From assembly GCF_015207375.1 (NCBI RefSeq), contig NZ_JADEWY010000024.1, forward strand, positions 1 to 59,885: DNA of 59,885 nt, written 5' to 3'. The DNA is from Coleofasciculus sp. LEGE 07092. Its GTDB lineage: Bacteria; Cyanobacteriota; Cyanobacteriia; Cyanobacteriales; Coleofasciculaceae. The notes below the pieces were generated by a model. It did no database searches and was not told the DNA's origin. It saw nothing but the letters and a program-made list of their open reading frames with translations. Below are positions 1 to 9,034 of the stretch, in pieces. Position numbers and translations under genes: made by a program. Position 1 is the first letter of the stretch, and every line of letters starts with the position of its first letter.

Positions 1-16
1 ACTCCCCACTCCCCAT

Positions 17-865
17 TTACTCAGCCGCCCACTTACAAGACACTCGCAGGAGCAATCGAAACAAAAGATCAATCGCCAAACCAATCAAACCAATAACAAT
101 CAGTCCCGCAAAAATTTGATCGGTTTTTAGAAATCGTTGAGCAACACTGATCCGGCGTCCTAACCCTTCTGTTGCCGCCACCAACTCCGATACAATCACT
201 AAGTTCCAAGAGGCTGCCATGTTAACTCGACAGGCATCAATAATTTTGGGCAGAGTAAAGGGTAAAATAACTTGCAATAAAACTTGTAGGCGTTGTCCTC
301 CTAGGGTATAGGTTGTTTCAATCAACTCCTTTGGCACAAATTTCACCGAATCCATGACCATCAGGGTGTTAAAAAATAAAGTGCCGATGAAAATCAGTAT
401 AATTTTCGGCATTTCTCCCAGCCCAAAATATAAAATTAGCAGGGGGATGAAAGCAGGGGCAGGCATATACCGCACAATGCCAATAATCGGTTCCATCAGC
501 GCCCGAATGCTGGGAAACGTGCCCATTAAGATTCCCAACGGAATCGAAATAATTGCGGCGAACAGAAACCCACTGAGAACCCGAAATAAACTAAACCCAA
601 TATCTTTCGGTAAATCGCCACTCACCCAAAGATTGTGAATCGCCTCCCAAACTTGAGCAGGAGTTGGTAAAAACAAAGGTTCTACCCAACCGGAATTAGA
701 AAGCAGCCACCAAAATACAAATGGCACAATAATAGACAATGCCATTAGCATCCAAGTCAAGCGCTTGGGAATGTCTTCAGCAATGCGCCAAAAGACGGTG
801 GGTTGCAGCATTTGGCGTAGCCCAGAGGTATCAGCGGATGTCAAATACTCCCTAGATTCATTCAT
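17..865 (-). CDS. ABC transporter permease, SsuC/TauC type (probable guanidine importer)
   Basis: Inner-membrane permease of the nitrate/sulfonate/taurine-type ABC importer family (BPD_transp_1). The protein (282 residues) has a first hydrophobic span near residues 37-55, a cluster of membrane helices from about 90 to 270, and a typical EAA-like cytoplasmic loop around residues 180-205 (TYTLGGQRLQVLLQVILP). It is the last gene of the minus-strand operon visible here, 42 bp after the solute-binding lipoprotein. An ATPase gene would be expected just left of the window. Family membership is clear. Guanidine as substrate is inferred from the riboswitch and hydrolase at the head of the operon; related cyanobacteria carry the same gene order around the guanidine hydrolase. 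Confidence 0.85.
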   Translation of the reverse strand: MNESREYLTSADTSGLRQMLQPTVFWRIAEDIPKRLTWMLMALSIIVPFVFWWLLSNSGWVEPLFLPTPAQVWEAIHNLWVSGDLPKDIGFSLFRVLSGFLFAAIISIPLGILMGTFPSIRALMEPIIGIVRYMPAPAFIPLLILYFGLGEMPKIILIFIGTLFFNTLMVMDSVKFVPKELIETTYTLGGQRLQVLLQVILPFTLPKIIDACRVNMAASWNLVIVSELVAATEGLGRRISVAQRFLKTDQIFAGLIVIGLIGLAIDLLFRLLLRVSCKWAAE

Positions 866-907
866 ATAATTAGTAGAATCCGAGATGGTCTTAATGTTCA
901 GAATGAG

Positions 908-1948
908 TTAAGATTTCTGCTGTTCGGCATAAGCTTTAACGAATTGATCATCAAAGATAGTACTCACGTCCGGTGCATTTTCAGTCAACCCAACATCTAC
1001 CAAAAATTTGCTGATTTCCTGAGCAGCATGGGGTAAGGACGTCATGTTATCACCGGGTTCAAACGCCTTTAAATTATCTTCAACAGTGAAAAGAGTCGTT
1101 CCGGAATTGTAGTCTTGATACTCTTTCACCGACACCCCAGCCCGTTTCGCCATAATGTCAAAGGACTTGGTTTTATTGGTTTCAATGAAGTTGAGAGTAT
1201 CGAACCAGGTATTCACTAGTGCCTGAATATCTTGGGGGCGTTCTTCAATCATTTTGCGAGTCACCACTAAATGGTCAGGAATTGCACCCGGAAAGTCTGC
1301 TGAACTAAACAGTTCTTTACTCCCAGAACGCTGGAGTGCTTGAGTTGTGAAGGGTGCAAATACACCCACAGCATCCACCTGCCCTGCTACAAATGCGGCG
1401 GCGGCTGCCCCTGTTTCTAAGGGTTGAATTTTGACATCATCACCGGATAACCCTTCTTTTTGTAAGCCTAACAGTAAAAGGAAGTGGTCAACGGTTCCGG
1501 CTTCTACGGCAATGGTTTTGCCTTTCAAGTCAGCGATGCTATTAATTCCGTCTTTGACAATAATTTTGTCGTTGCCCGTTGAGTTATCATTAACTAATAC
1601 AATAACCTGATCCGCACCCGCCGCCACTGAACTAATTGTATCGTTCAAGGTTTGGGTATTGGCATCTAACTGACCTGCTGCCAGAGCATTAATTGAATCT
1701 AAATAGCCGTCGAACCATTTCAAATTTACCTTGATATTGTTCGCTTCAAAGAGCTTTTCCTCTTGGGCGATTTGCCAGGGAATCCAACCGGGCCACGCAC
1801 TAAACCCCATCTGCACCGCTGACGTGCTGGCTGATGGAGTTGAGGAAGAATCTGACGTTGAAGGTGTTTGAGACGGTGTACAACTAACGGCGAGCGTGAA
1901 ACTGACTAAAAAAATGGTGAACCCGATTAAAATTTTACGAATACTCAT
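908..1948 (-). CDS. ABC transporter solute-binding lipoprotein, NMT1/SsuA type
   Basis: Periplasmic solute-binding protein, probably delivering guanidine to the adjacent permease. The open frame runs back to a TTG at 1990 that overlaps the previous stop, but the ATG at 1948 places a lipoprotein signal directly at the N terminus (MSIRKILIGF, then a hydrophobic run ending LAVSC), so 1948 is the preferred start. A serine/threonine-rich linker follows the lipidated Cys, then an NMT1/SsuA-like fold starting QMGFSAWPGWIPWQIAQEE. Such proteins bind small nitrogen- or sulfur-containing solutes. The substrate is inferred from operon context, not from visible binding residues. Confidence 0.85.
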   Translation of the reverse strand: MSIRKILIGFTIFLVSFTLAVSCTPSQTPSTSDSSSTPSASTSAVQMGFSAWPGWIPWQIAQEEKLFEANNIKVNLKWFDGYLDSINALAAGQLDANTQTLNDTISSVAAGADQVIVLVNDNSTGNDKIIVKDGINSIADLKGKTIAVEAGTVDHFLLLLGLQKEGLSGDDVKIQPLETGAAAAAFVAGQVDAVGVFAPFTTQALQRSGSKELFSSADFPGAIPDHLVVTRKMIEERPQDIQALVNTWFDTLNFIETNKTKSFDIMAKRAGVSVKEYQDYNSGTTLFTVEDNLKAFEPGDNMTSLPHAAQEISKFLVDVGLTENAPDVSTIFDDQFVKAYAEQQKS

Positions 1949-1986
1949 GCCGTTTGCTCTTAATTGGATAAAGTCAGTTTGTTGTG

Positions 1987-3546
1987 TCAATTAACGCGAA
2001 CAAGACGAATTTCTGTGCGTTGTTGGCGCAGATCATCTGGGGAAATACCAGACAGGGGTAGATTAAAGCCTTTGCCCTCCGCCACAAAGTTATGCTTAAG
2101 ACCCAGATTGCGTAAATAGTTAACCACTACCTCAGCTCGCTGTTGGCTCAATTTTTGATTGAAATCAACAGAACCTGTCTTAGAGGTATGCCCAATCACC
2201 CGCACGGCAACCGTTTGGGGGTTGAATTCCCGCACTTCGTTGGCTAACTGATTCAGGGTTTGTTTGCCTTCATTCGTCAATGCGGCTGAACCGACGCTAA
2301 ATTTCACGTCTCCCCGCACGTTCAAGTTGCCGATATTGGGGGCTGTGGTAATTTGTTGGGCAGGGACTTGGGGTACAGCAGCGACGGTTTCCCCTTTGCC
2401 TGCCAGTCGGTCTGCCAGTTCTGGGTTATCGGCACGCACGAGGCTAATTAAGGTTTCGGTGTTGCTAGCTGCCTTTGTAATAAACTCAGAGGAATATAAA
2501 TCCTGCGGGGTTTGCGGAACGTCATTCATCCGACCCGCTAGCACCAGTACAGCGGCTGTAGAACCAATGCGTTTTTCGAGGGTGCCATCGGCAATCCATT
2601 GTTTGGCTTCTAGGGCTGTAAAAAAATCAATGCCCTGCAAAACAGCGGTAGCGTCATTCGCTGATAATTCGCCATCTTCCGCAATTTGGGTTTTTAACTG
2701 CGAGGGTTCCCGGACATTGGCATCGATGCGGCGGTAGTAGGATTCGAGTAATTCGGATATCTGATCGGGTTGAGACTCAATCAGGCGGTTGGAAGCAACC
2801 ATCACATCTACAATCGCCCCCGGTGCATCATTACTCGATAGCACCACGGTATACCCCTGCTGTCGTGCTTGGGTGACATACGGCTCCCAAATCACGGCTA
2901 CAGCGACATTCTGATTGGGGTCTTGTAGTAACTGCCATGCCTCGGATGCATCAGCGACTTTTTTCACTTGAAAATCAGCCAGCTTAAATGCCTCAAATTT
3001 AGTACTCAGCACTAATGCCAGGTATTCACTGGGAGTATCGCCAGCAAAGGTAATGGTTAACGGTTGTCCTTGCGATCGCTCCTGCTGTACCAGTTGGCTC
3101 AGATCAAGGAGTGACTTGAGATTAGGATACTTTTTCGTATTCAGAACAACAGCATCAGCCCCTACCGTGCGGTCGATTAACCCGACAATTTTTCCTTGCG
3201 GTTTTTGTTGGAGAAACTGATCGAGGGTAGTGACTAGTAGATCGGCTTTTCCCTGATTTAATAATTCAGCTCGTTTAGCTTGATCAAACTCATCTTGATA
3301 ACGCAGTTTGATCCCAACTTCTTTAAGGGCATCCTGAAACGCGGCATTCCGAAAGGTGCTGTAACCACTAAAGGTATCCCCTAAGATAGTGAGTTCACCC
3401 GTTGCCGTTTTGGTTTCAGTCTGATTGGATAAGCTAGGTATCCATTCGGGAGCCATCTTGCCCAACACCCAAAGACTTCCTCCGACTAGACCCAGCGTAG
3501 CCACTAACGTCAAAACAAGTACAACTGGGTTATCGCGCTTATTCAT
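1987..3546 (-). CDS. Membrane-anchored binding-protein-like domain fused to a C-terminal OmpA domain
   Basis: The protein has 519 residues: an N-terminal membrane segment (about residues 9-29), a periplasmic binding-protein-like region (about 50-375, with GDTFSGYSTFRNAAF near its start and AVAVIWEPYV in the middle), a short linker, and a C-terminal OmpA/MotB-like domain (about 408-519) that normally grips peptidoglycan (VRVIGHTSKTGSVDFNQKLS, then LSQQRAEVVVNYL). The stop codon TGA overlaps the TTG of the next frame by 2 nt. It lies between hypB and the lipoprotein gene. One possible role is to hold or pass solute at the cell wall for the ABC importer, but that is a guess. Similar binding-protein/OmpA fusions exist, and their function is not established to my knowledge. 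Confidence 0.8.
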   Translation of the reverse strand: MNKRDNPVVLVLTLVATLGLVGGSLWVLGKMAPEWIPSLSNQTETKTATGELTILGDTFSGYSTFRNAAFQDALKEVGIKLRYQDEFDQAKRAELLNQGKADLLVTTLDQFLQQKPQGKIVGLIDRTVGADAVVLNTKKYPNLKSLLDLSQLVQQERSQGQPLTITFAGDTPSEYLALVLSTKFEAFKLADFQVKKVADASEAWQLLQDPNQNVAVAVIWEPYVTQARQQGYTVVLSSNDAPGAIVDVMVASNRLIESQPDQISELLESYYRRIDANVREPSQLKTQIAEDGELSANDATAVLQGIDFFTALEAKQWIADGTLEKRIGSTAAVLVLAGRMNDVPQTPQDLYSSEFITKAASNTETLISLVRADNPELADRLAGKGETVAAVPQVPAQQITTAPNIGNLNVRGDVKFSVGSAALTNEGKQTLNQLANEVREFNPQTVAVRVIGHTSKTGSVDFNQKLSQQRAEVVVNYLRNLGLKHNFVAEGKGFNLPLSGISPDDLRQQRTEIRLVRVN

Positions 3547-3631
3547 AAGCCATCAGTGATCTGCCTTATTTCACCATGCTAATCATTACTTTTTTGTATG
3601 TTTTGCAACAGTTTTTTTTCGATTTTCTGTA

Positions 3632-4345
3632 TCAGCCAAGCTTTGCTAACGACACACTGGCAGGAGAGCGGGTTAAATTTGCAACTTGACCCCGCACCCA
3701 ATCTAACCAAATTGCTAATCCTTCGCCCGTTTTAGCAGAGATGGCAATAATATTAACATCAGGATTAATCTGACGAGCATTCGCAGCAATGCGACTCACC
3801 TCTATGTCTAAATAGGGCGCTAAATCTATCTTGGTAATCAATAAACAATCCGCTTCTCGAAACATCACTGGATACTTCAGGGGTTTATCTTCACCTTCCG
3901 TTACACTCAGAAGAGCAACTTTGATATGTTCTCCCACTTCAAATTCAGCCGGACAAACCAAGTTACCTACATTTTCTACTAGCACTAAATCAAACTCTGA
4001 AGGATTGTAATCCTGTGCCAGTTGGTGAATACCTCCCGCTACCATCTTGGAATCGAGGTGGCAAGAACGCCCAGTATTAATCGCAATTACAGGAACACCA
4101 TAGCAACGCAAACGTTCGGCATCGAGTTCAGTTGTCATGTCTCCTTCAATGACAGCTATTTTCAAGGCGTCACTCAGCGCTGCCAAGGTTCGTTCTAGGA
4201 GTACCGTTTTACCAGCACCCGGGCTACTCATAATATTGAGACAGGTAATGCCCCACTCATCAAAATGTTCTCGATTATGGTCAGCTCCTGCTTGGTTGGC
4301 GTGGAGTAAATTAATGCCTAAAGCCGCGTCGAAAGTTTGATGCAT
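3632..4345 (-). CDS. hypB: HypB-like nickel-insertion GTPase (GhaB type)
   Basis: SIMIBI-class GTPase of 237 residues. The P-loop SSPGAGKT is at about residues 40-47, and the metal-site motif GRSCHLD (Cys95-His96) is present. The histidine-rich N-terminal stretch of some HypB proteins is absent. HypB classically inserts Ni into [NiFe] hydrogenase, but no hydrogenase gene is visible here. It sits next to hypA and a guanidine hydrolase gene. In cyanobacteria such hypA/hypB copies serve as nickel chaperones for that hydrolase (named GhaA/GhaB), and that is the likely role. Only one base separates it from hypA, so the two are probably co-translated. Confidence 0.93.
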   Translation of the reverse strand: MHQTFDAALGINLLHANQAGADHNREHFDEWGITCLNIMSSPGAGKTVLLERTLAALSDALKIAVIEGDMTTELDAERLRCYGVPVIAINTGRSCHLDSKMVAGGIHQLAQDYNPSEFDLVLVENVGNLVCPAEFEVGEHIKVALLSVTEGEDKPLKYPVMFREADCLLITKIDLAPYLDIEVSRIAANARQINPDVNIIAISAKTGEGLAIWLDWVRGQVANLTRSPASVSLAKLG

Positions 4346-4346
4346 T

Positions 4347-4742
4347 TTATATCTCCGTTTGCGTTTTTAAACTACCTGTGCAACAGGCTGAGTTAGCCGT
4401 ATATTCAATTCGATCAATTTTTAATTCTCGTCCCGACCGAATATCTTCCATCGGCGAATGACAGTGAGGGCAGGCATACTGTAGTCCTATTTTTGGAGTG
4501 TAATTTTCTTGACAGCAATGGCAAAAGGCAATTAAAGGAGTTTCTTGAATAACCAGTTGAACTCCGTCTAAAAAAGTCGTGCGAGTTTGTACTTCAAAAG
4601 CAAATTGTAGGCTAACGGGTTCAACGCAGGTAAATTTACCCACCTTTAAATGAATACTCTGAATCGAGTAACTTTCTGGTTGGGATTCCCACCAGTCTTT
4701 TACTGTCAGAATCAGCGCTTTGGTCATGTCAGTCTCATGCAT
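4347..4742 (-). CDS. hypA: HypA-like nickel metallochaperone (GhaA type)
   Basis: HypA/HybF family, 131 residues. It begins MHET, with His2 as the family's nickel ligand, and has a zinc-ribbon made of two Cys pairs in the second half (FCHCCQE and ACPHCHS). HypA takes Ni to its client enzyme together with HypB. The gene lies 49 bp after gdmH and 1 bp before hypB, so the client is most likely the guanidine hydrolase rather than a hydrogenase. Length and motif order match the family. Confidence 0.93.
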   Translation of the reverse strand: MHETDMTKALILTVKDWWESQPESYSIQSIHLKVGKFTCVEPVSLQFAFEVQTRTTFLDGVQLVIQETPLIAFCHCCQENYTPKIGLQYACPHCHSPMEDIRSGRELKIDRIEYTANSACCTGSLKTQTEI

Positions 4743-4791
4743 GATTCGTCATGGTTTATTCGTGATGGTTAGCAGAGGATGTATAGCTAAT

Positions 4792-5988
4792 TTAAATCCA
4801 CGGTTCAACTAATTCGTGTTGAATTTCTGGGTGAATGTAGGCAGGCTTTTCTTTTCTTGGAAGTTGACCAGATAAGACTAAGTGAGCCATAGTATCGCAG
4901 ATGACGCGAGTTGCCATCAATGAAGTAATGTCGCTAATATCGTAGGGCGGCGAAACTTCTACCACTTCTAAACCACAAACGGGAGCCTTTCGGACAATTT
5001 TGCCCAGCATATAGAGGGCTTCTCTGGGTAGTAAACCACCAGGTTCAGGCCATCCAGTTCCAGGTACAAACCCGGCATCAATACAATCAATATCAAAGCT
5101 GACATACACGCAGTCCGTACCATCTAAGGCGTGTTCTAGAGCAAAATCGACGGCGGCATCCAAACCCATTTCTGTGATATCAGTAACAGTCAGAATATTC
5201 GATGCTTTTTCCCGGCAAACTTTCACACCCTGACGTGGAACTTGCCAACCGCCTATTCCCAATTGAACCAAGTTTTTAGCGGGAGCATTTTTGAGGTTGG
5301 TGGCATGAAACCAGGGACAGGTATGCATCCGTTCGTCTAAGTCGGTTTCTTGAGTATCGACATGGCGATCAAAGTGAATAATTCCGACTTTTTTGTCGCC
5401 TAAGTGACGGCATACTGCCCGAACGGTAGGAAAGCCAATAGAATGATCGCCGCCCAAAATAATGGGAAACGCACCGGAACTAAAAACGTGAGCTACCCCT
5501 TTAGAAATTTGGTCGAAGGATTTTTCGTTGTTGGCAGGAATCGTAAAGATATCGCCAACATCACAGAGAGTAATTTGCTCTCGTAAATCAATGCCTAGTT
5601 CAAAGTTGTAGGGGGTATAAAGGGCAGAGATGCGGCGAATGCCTTGGGGACCAAAACGGGTTCCGGGACGATAGGTTGTGCCAGAATCGTGAGGAACTCC
5701 AATAATGGCAACATCGTAGTTTCCAACTTGGCGCACATCTTCTAAGTAGGGGGCTTTGAGGAAGGTATTGATGCCCGCGTAGTGAGGGAGTTCCCCACGA
5801 GAGAAGGTGGAAATGGAGCGATCGCGGATGCTTTCAGCCGCTTCTAACCCGTACTCTAAGCCCCTAGAAACCTCCTGTTGCCAACCTGTCATCGGCAACT
5901 GCGCTTCTCGTTCTAAGGCGCGACTGGCTTCAGTCAAATGTCCGTTTAAATCAGCATTGGGAGGTTGAAAAAATGGCTGTTCGGTCAT
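4792..5988 (-). CDS. gdmH: Ni-dependent guanidine hydrolase (ureohydrolase family)
   Basis: Ureohydrolase-fold enzyme of 398 residues that would split guanidine into urea and ammonium. The binuclear metal motifs are intact: GGDHS (179-183), HFDRHVDTQ (205-213) and SFDIDCID (297-304). Plain homology gives 'agmatinase/arginase'. The guanidine-I riboswitch immediately upstream, the long N-terminal extension of about 90 residues, the DRHVDTQETDLDER stretch and the neighbouring nickel chaperones point instead to the cyanobacterial guanidine hydrolase (Sll1077 type). It is the first gene of the operon. The released urea and ammonium would feed glutamine synthetase, encoded a few kb away. Confidence 0.9.
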   Translation of the reverse strand: MTEQPFFQPPNADLNGHLTEASRALEREAQLPMTGWQQEVSRGLEYGLEAAESIRDRSISTFSRGELPHYAGINTFLKAPYLEDVRQVGNYDVAIIGVPHDSGTTYRPGTRFGPQGIRRISALYTPYNFELGIDLREQITLCDVGDIFTIPANNEKSFDQISKGVAHVFSSGAFPIILGGDHSIGFPTVRAVCRHLGDKKVGIIHFDRHVDTQETDLDERMHTCPWFHATNLKNAPAKNLVQLGIGGWQVPRQGVKVCREKASNILTVTDITEMGLDAAVDFALEHALDGTDCVYVSFDIDCIDAGFVPGTGWPEPGGLLPREALYMLGKIVRKAPVCGLEVVEVSPPYDISDITSLMATRVICDTMAHLVLSGQLPRKEKPAYIHPEIQHELVEPWI

Positions 5989-6042
5989 ACTTTTACCCTG
6001 ATAAAACCCCTAAAACACCAAAAATTCAGGATTCGAAAACAC

Positions 6043-6096
6043 AAAAAAACCGGGAAAGTAACGATAGTCAGGCAACTATCATTTACTTCTCCCGGG
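6043..6096 (-). terminator. Riboswitch-controlled intrinsic terminator ahead of gdmH
   Basis: On the minus strand an almost perfect stem is formed by CCCGGGAGAAGTAA.TGATAGT and its complement around a six-base loop, followed by seven T. The 5' arm overlaps the last conserved part of the guanidine-I aptamer, so ligand binding would compete with the hairpin. This is a transcription-termination expression platform: guanidine binding should allow read-through into gdmH. Confidence 0.85.
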
Positions 6097-6227
6097 CTTT
6101 TTTCCCGCCGTGTCGCCCCTTCATATAGTTTCTGGGATTCACCAAAAAACTCGTGACAAGGTGGCTTGCTTCTCTCGGACCAGCCGCTTAAGTGTTTAGT
6201 TCTTAAACCGGAACCCTAGAAGCCATT
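6086..6227 (-). promoter_or_regulatory. Guanidine-I (ykkC) riboswitch aptamer
   Basis: Read on the minus strand the leader carries the conserved blocks of the ykkC/guanidine-I class in order: CTAGGGTTCCG, then GGTCCGAGAGA, then ACACGGCGGG, and finally GCCCGGGAGA. It lies about 100 nt upstream of the guanidine hydrolase start and runs into the terminator. Both the consensus words and the downstream gene fit, so identification is firm; the exact 5' end is approximate. Confidence 0.93.
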
Positions 6228-6293
6228 AATTATTAAGTTTTCCTACAAATTATTGGCTGTTTTTATTTTTATCAGCTCTTCATTTTTAATACT

Positions 6294-6307
6294 GTATAAA
6301 AAGCTAC
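6294..6307 (-). promoter_or_regulatory. Possible NtcA site upstream of the guanidine operon
   Basis: A perfect GTA-N8-TAC palindrome lies about 70 bp upstream of the aptamer. A weak A/T-rich -10 (TAAAAA) follows at the usual 22-nt spacing on the minus strand, so the -10 is not canonical. NtcA activates nitrogen-assimilation genes under nitrogen limitation. The site is plausible from its position but could occur by chance. Confidence 0.5.
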
Positions 6308-6400
6308 TCATCTATAGGGTTGCTCTATAAGGTGAGATAGAAAGTTTTTGATTTTTGGGAGTGGGGAAGATGGGGAAGAAATGGCAGCAAAGCCTATCCT

Positions 6401-6433
6401 CCCCTGCTCCCCTGCTCCCCCGCTCCCACTCCT
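6401..6433. repeat. C-rich short tandem repeat (CCCCTGCT/CCCGCT units)
   Basis: Short imperfect tandem copies of CTCCCCTG between the gdmH leader and apcF. This is one of several heptamer/octamer tracts in the window. Nothing else is visible between about 6310 and 6495. Confidence 0.7.
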
Positions 6434-6495
6434 TGTTACCTGTAGCAAGCATCCGCAGGGAAAACCCAACCCTCAAACAAGGAGGGCAAGGGTCA

Positions 6496-7005
6496 TTAGA
6501 GATCCCGTTCGCTCAACTCACGGGTCATGTAGTCAAAGGGCTGATCGACAAATACGGTATTTGTGACTCCAGCCTCTGCCACTTGTTCTTTAACAATGTC
6601 TTTCATAAGCTGAATGCCCCGAACGGTTGGACCAATTGGCACTCCTAGAGAATTGTAAGTTTCTCGCAGACCTTGTAACACCCGCTCATCCAGTACATCA
6701 CAACTACCTGCAACTAGGGCATAGCTGGCATAGCGCAGATAGTAGTCCATATCCCGCAAACAAGCGGCATAGCGACGAGTTGTATAAGCATTGCCACCAG
6801 GACGAAGAAGTTCTGGGACTTCTTCAAAAAGTTGTGACCCTGCTTGCTTGACAATTGCTGCTGCATTTGAATTAATCGCTGAAGCAGCTACGACTCGTGC
6901 TGTACCGCTATCAAAGTAGGACTTGAGCGAATCAATCGCATCGCGGTCTAAATAACGGCCTGTGATATCGTAATTCCTAATGAGGCTTGTAATCGCATCC
7001 CTCAT
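6496..7005 (-). CDS. apcF: Allophycocyanin beta-18 subunit
   Basis: Phycobilisome core protein of 169 residues. It binds one phycocyanobilin through Cys82 (RYAACLRD) and carries the conserved Asn72 that is methylated in beta-type subunits (GGNAYTTRR). Sequence features such as NYDITGRYLD near the N terminus and the C-terminal PFDYMTRELSERDL fit ApcF better than the 161-residue ApcB. ApcF replaces one ApcB in the terminal-emitter trimers and helps pass energy to the photosystems. The start ATG is supported by GGGAG nine bases upstream. It stands alone, as is common for apcF. Confidence 0.93.
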   Translation of the reverse strand: MRDAITSLIRNYDITGRYLDRDAIDSLKSYFDSGTARVVAASAINSNAAAIVKQAGSQLFEEVPELLRPGGNAYTTRRYAACLRDMDYYLRYASYALVAGSCDVLDERVLQGLRETYNSLGVPIGPTVRGIQLMKDIVKEQVAEAGVTNTVFVDQPFDYMTRELSERDL

Positions 7006-7219
7006 GAAATAGCTCTCCCGACAACAATCTGTATTTCTTTATCTATTAATCATCACATAGGCTTGACCCGCAAAAGGATCGATTCCAGGGCAATTTCGCT
7101 ATTTTAGCCCATGTTACTGTATTTTATAGCTTTTTGACTTATAGTTAATGATGTTTTGTTAATTTTGCTACATCTTAATATTTTTCTCAGAATAGCCAGA
7201 AGTTCGGAAAAGATATTCT

Positions 7220-7261
7220 GTAACTTTTAATACAAAAGCTCCTACTCCCTATCCATAGGAT
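7220..7261 (+). promoter_or_regulatory. NtcA-activated promoter of glnA
   Basis: GTA-ACTTTTAA-TAC at 7220-7233 is followed after exactly 22 bases by TAGGAT (7256-7261), matching the canonical NtcA class-II layout GTA-N8-TAC-N22-TA-N3-T. Transcription would begin near 7268, some 310 nt before the glnA start codon. NtcA activates glnA in cyanobacteria when 2-oxoglutarate is high. Confidence 0.88.
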
Positions 7262-7267
7262 GAGTCA

Positions 7268-7569
7268 GATGCAGGGGAGCTGGGCTTAAGCCCCATAGCT
7301 TGGTTGAGGTAGACCTGACTAGGTACAGCGACACAACTCTCTCTAGCAGAGGGTCTCTGAACTCAAACGTACCTTCTCCCGCTAACTCGTACTTGGGTTA
7401 GCAACTGGGGGAATCGCTTCGAGTTCAATAGCCATACCGCCAAAAACTTACGGTTTCCCAATCGACCCAATTTCAGTGCGTGTAACACTTGACTGAATTA
7501 CCCTCCATCAATCACTATCGTTAAACTATTTGTTTGTTCTTCTTTTATAAACAAGAGTCAAGCTGACAA
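7268..7569 (+). other. Long structured 5' leader of glnA
   Basis: About 300 nt of leader without a credible gene. Complementary segments are visible: the palindrome GGGCTTAAGCCC (7282-7293); AGGTAC (7321-7326) with GTACCT (7369-7374) enclosing CTCT...AGAG; AGACC (7311-7315) with GGTCT (7352-7356), which would be exclusive with or pseudoknotted to that stem; and GCTAAC...GTTAGC around 7381-7402. I do not recognise it as the cyanobacterial glutamine riboswitch, whose conserved words I could not find. It may be a structured regulatory RNA, or a second promoter may lie nearer the gene (TTGACT near 7490). Confidence 0.5.
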
Positions 7570-7581
7570 AAGGAGTCATTC

Positions 7582-9003
7582 ATGCCGGAAACCCCACAAG
7601 ATGTCTTGAGAATGATTCAAGACGAAGACATTAAGATTATTGACCTCAAATTCATTGATATGCCAGGAATCTGGCAGCATTGCTCGTTCTACCAAAACCA
7701 AATTGACGAGAGTTCCTTTGATGAAGGGGTTCCCTTTGACGGGTCAAGTATTCGGGGTTGGAAAGCGATTAACGAATCTGACATGGCAATGGTGCCAGAT
7801 CCCAAGACCGCTTGGATAGACCCATTCATGAAAGAAAAAACCCTGAGCATGATTTGCTCGATTAAGGAGCCACGCACAGGGGAATGGTACAGCCGCGATC
7901 CTCGCACTATTGCGAACAAAGCGTTTGAATTCCTGAGTTCGACAGGAATTGGCGATATGGCTTACTTTGGTCCAGAGGCTGAATTCTTCATTTTTGATGA
8001 TGTCCGCTTTGACCAAACCGAAAGTAAGGGCTTCTATTATGTAGACAGCGTTGAAGGGCGCTGGAACTCTGGACGGGAAGAAGCAGGCGGCAACCTGGGA
8101 TATAAACCCCGGTACAAAGAAGGGTATTTCCCCGTCTCACCCACGGACACCCTGCAAGATATGCGTACCGAAATGCTGCTAACCATGGCAGAGTGCGGTG
8201 TACCCATTGAAAAGCACCACCACGAGGTCGCCACAGGTGGACAGAACGAGCTGGGTTTCCGATTTGCCCCCATAGTCGAAGCGGCTGACTATTTGATGAC
8301 GTATAAGTATGTCATCAAAAACGTGGCTAAGAAGTATGGTAAAAGTGCCACCTTCATGCCCAAACCGCTCTTTAACGATAACGGTTCTGGGATGCACACT
8401 CACCAGTCCATCTGGAAGGGTGGACAACCCCTCTTCTTCGGCGATGGCTACGCCAATCTGAGCAAGATGGCACTGAATTACATTGGGGGGCTACTCAGAC
8501 ATGCGCCAGCACTGTTGGCTTTGACTAACCCAACCACCAACTCTTATAAGCGCTTGGTGCCTGGGTTTGAAGCCCCTGTTAACCTGGCGTACTCTCAAGG
8601 AAACCGTTCGGCGTCAATCCGTATTCCCCTGTCTGGCAACAATCCTAAGGCGAAGCGGATGGAGTTCCGCTGTCCGGATGCGACTTGCAACCCTTATATT
8701 GCCTTTGCTGCCCTGCTCTGTGCTGGGCTTGATGGCATTAAGAACGAGATTGACCCAGGCGAACCCCTAGATGTGGATATCTACGACCTCTCTCCAGAGG
8801 AACTCAAGAAGATTCCCTCAACGCCGGGTTCCTTAGAAGGCGCTTTAGAAAGTCTGGAGAAGGATCATTCTTTCTTGACCAGCACGGGTGTCTTCACCGA
8901 AGATTTCATCGAAAACTGGATTGAGTACAAACTTGATAACGAAATCAACCCGATGCGGCTGCGACCCCATCCTTATGAGTTTTCCCTCTACTACGATTGT
9001 TAG
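7582..9003 (+). CDS. glnA: Glutamine synthetase type I
   Basis: ATP-dependent synthesis of glutamine from glutamate and ammonium, the entry point of ammonium in cyanobacteria. The protein (473 residues) shows the GS signature DGSSIRGW near residue 53, the metal-site region EAEFFIFD, the ATP-binding segment [16 protein letters not shown], and the equivalent of the adenylylation loop (DIYDLSPEE). In cyanobacteria control is by inactivating factors and NtcA rather than adenylylation. The start codon is supported by AGGAG eight bases upstream. The gene is monocistronic, between the NtcA promoter and a strong terminator. Confidence 0.97.
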   Translation: MPETPQDVLRMIQDEDIKIIDLKFIDMPGIWQHCSFYQNQIDESSFDEGVPFDGSSIRGWKAINESDMAMVPDPKTAWIDPFMKEKTLSMICSIKEPRTGEWYSRDPRTIANKAFEFLSSTGIGDMAYFGPEAEFFIFDDVRFDQTESKGFYYVDSVEGRWNSGREEAGGNLGYKPRYKEGYFPVSPTDTLQDMRTEMLLTMAECGVPIEKHHHEVATGGQNELGFRFAPIVEAADYLMTYKYVIKNVAKKYGKSATFMPKPLFNDNGSGMHTHQSIWKGGQPLFFGDGYANLSKMALNYIGGLLRHAPALLALTNPTTNSYKRLVPGFEAPVNLAYSQGNRSASIRIPLSGNNPKAKRMEFRCPDATCNPYIAFAALLCAGLDGIKNEIDPGEPLDVDIYDLSPEELKKIPSTPGSLEGALESLEKDHSFLTSTGVFTEDFIENWIEYKLDNEINPMRLRPHPYEFSLYYDC

Positions 9004-9034
9004 TCTCAGCCATTAGCCAAAAAAATAGCGCCGC

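Noticed and set aside
3632..4742. HypA/HypB as hydrogenase maturation genes
   Set aside because: No hydrogenase structural or other hyp genes are in view, and both lie inside the guanidine operon.
4792..5988. Calling the first operon gene agmatinase or arginase
   Set aside because: The guanidine-I riboswitch and adjacent HypA/HypB nickel chaperones fit the guanidine hydrolase; plain family homology cannot tell these apart.
6496..7005. Calling the phycobiliprotein apcB
   Set aside because: Length of 169 residues and the C-terminal PFDYMTRELSERDL fit ApcF, not the 161-residue ApcB.
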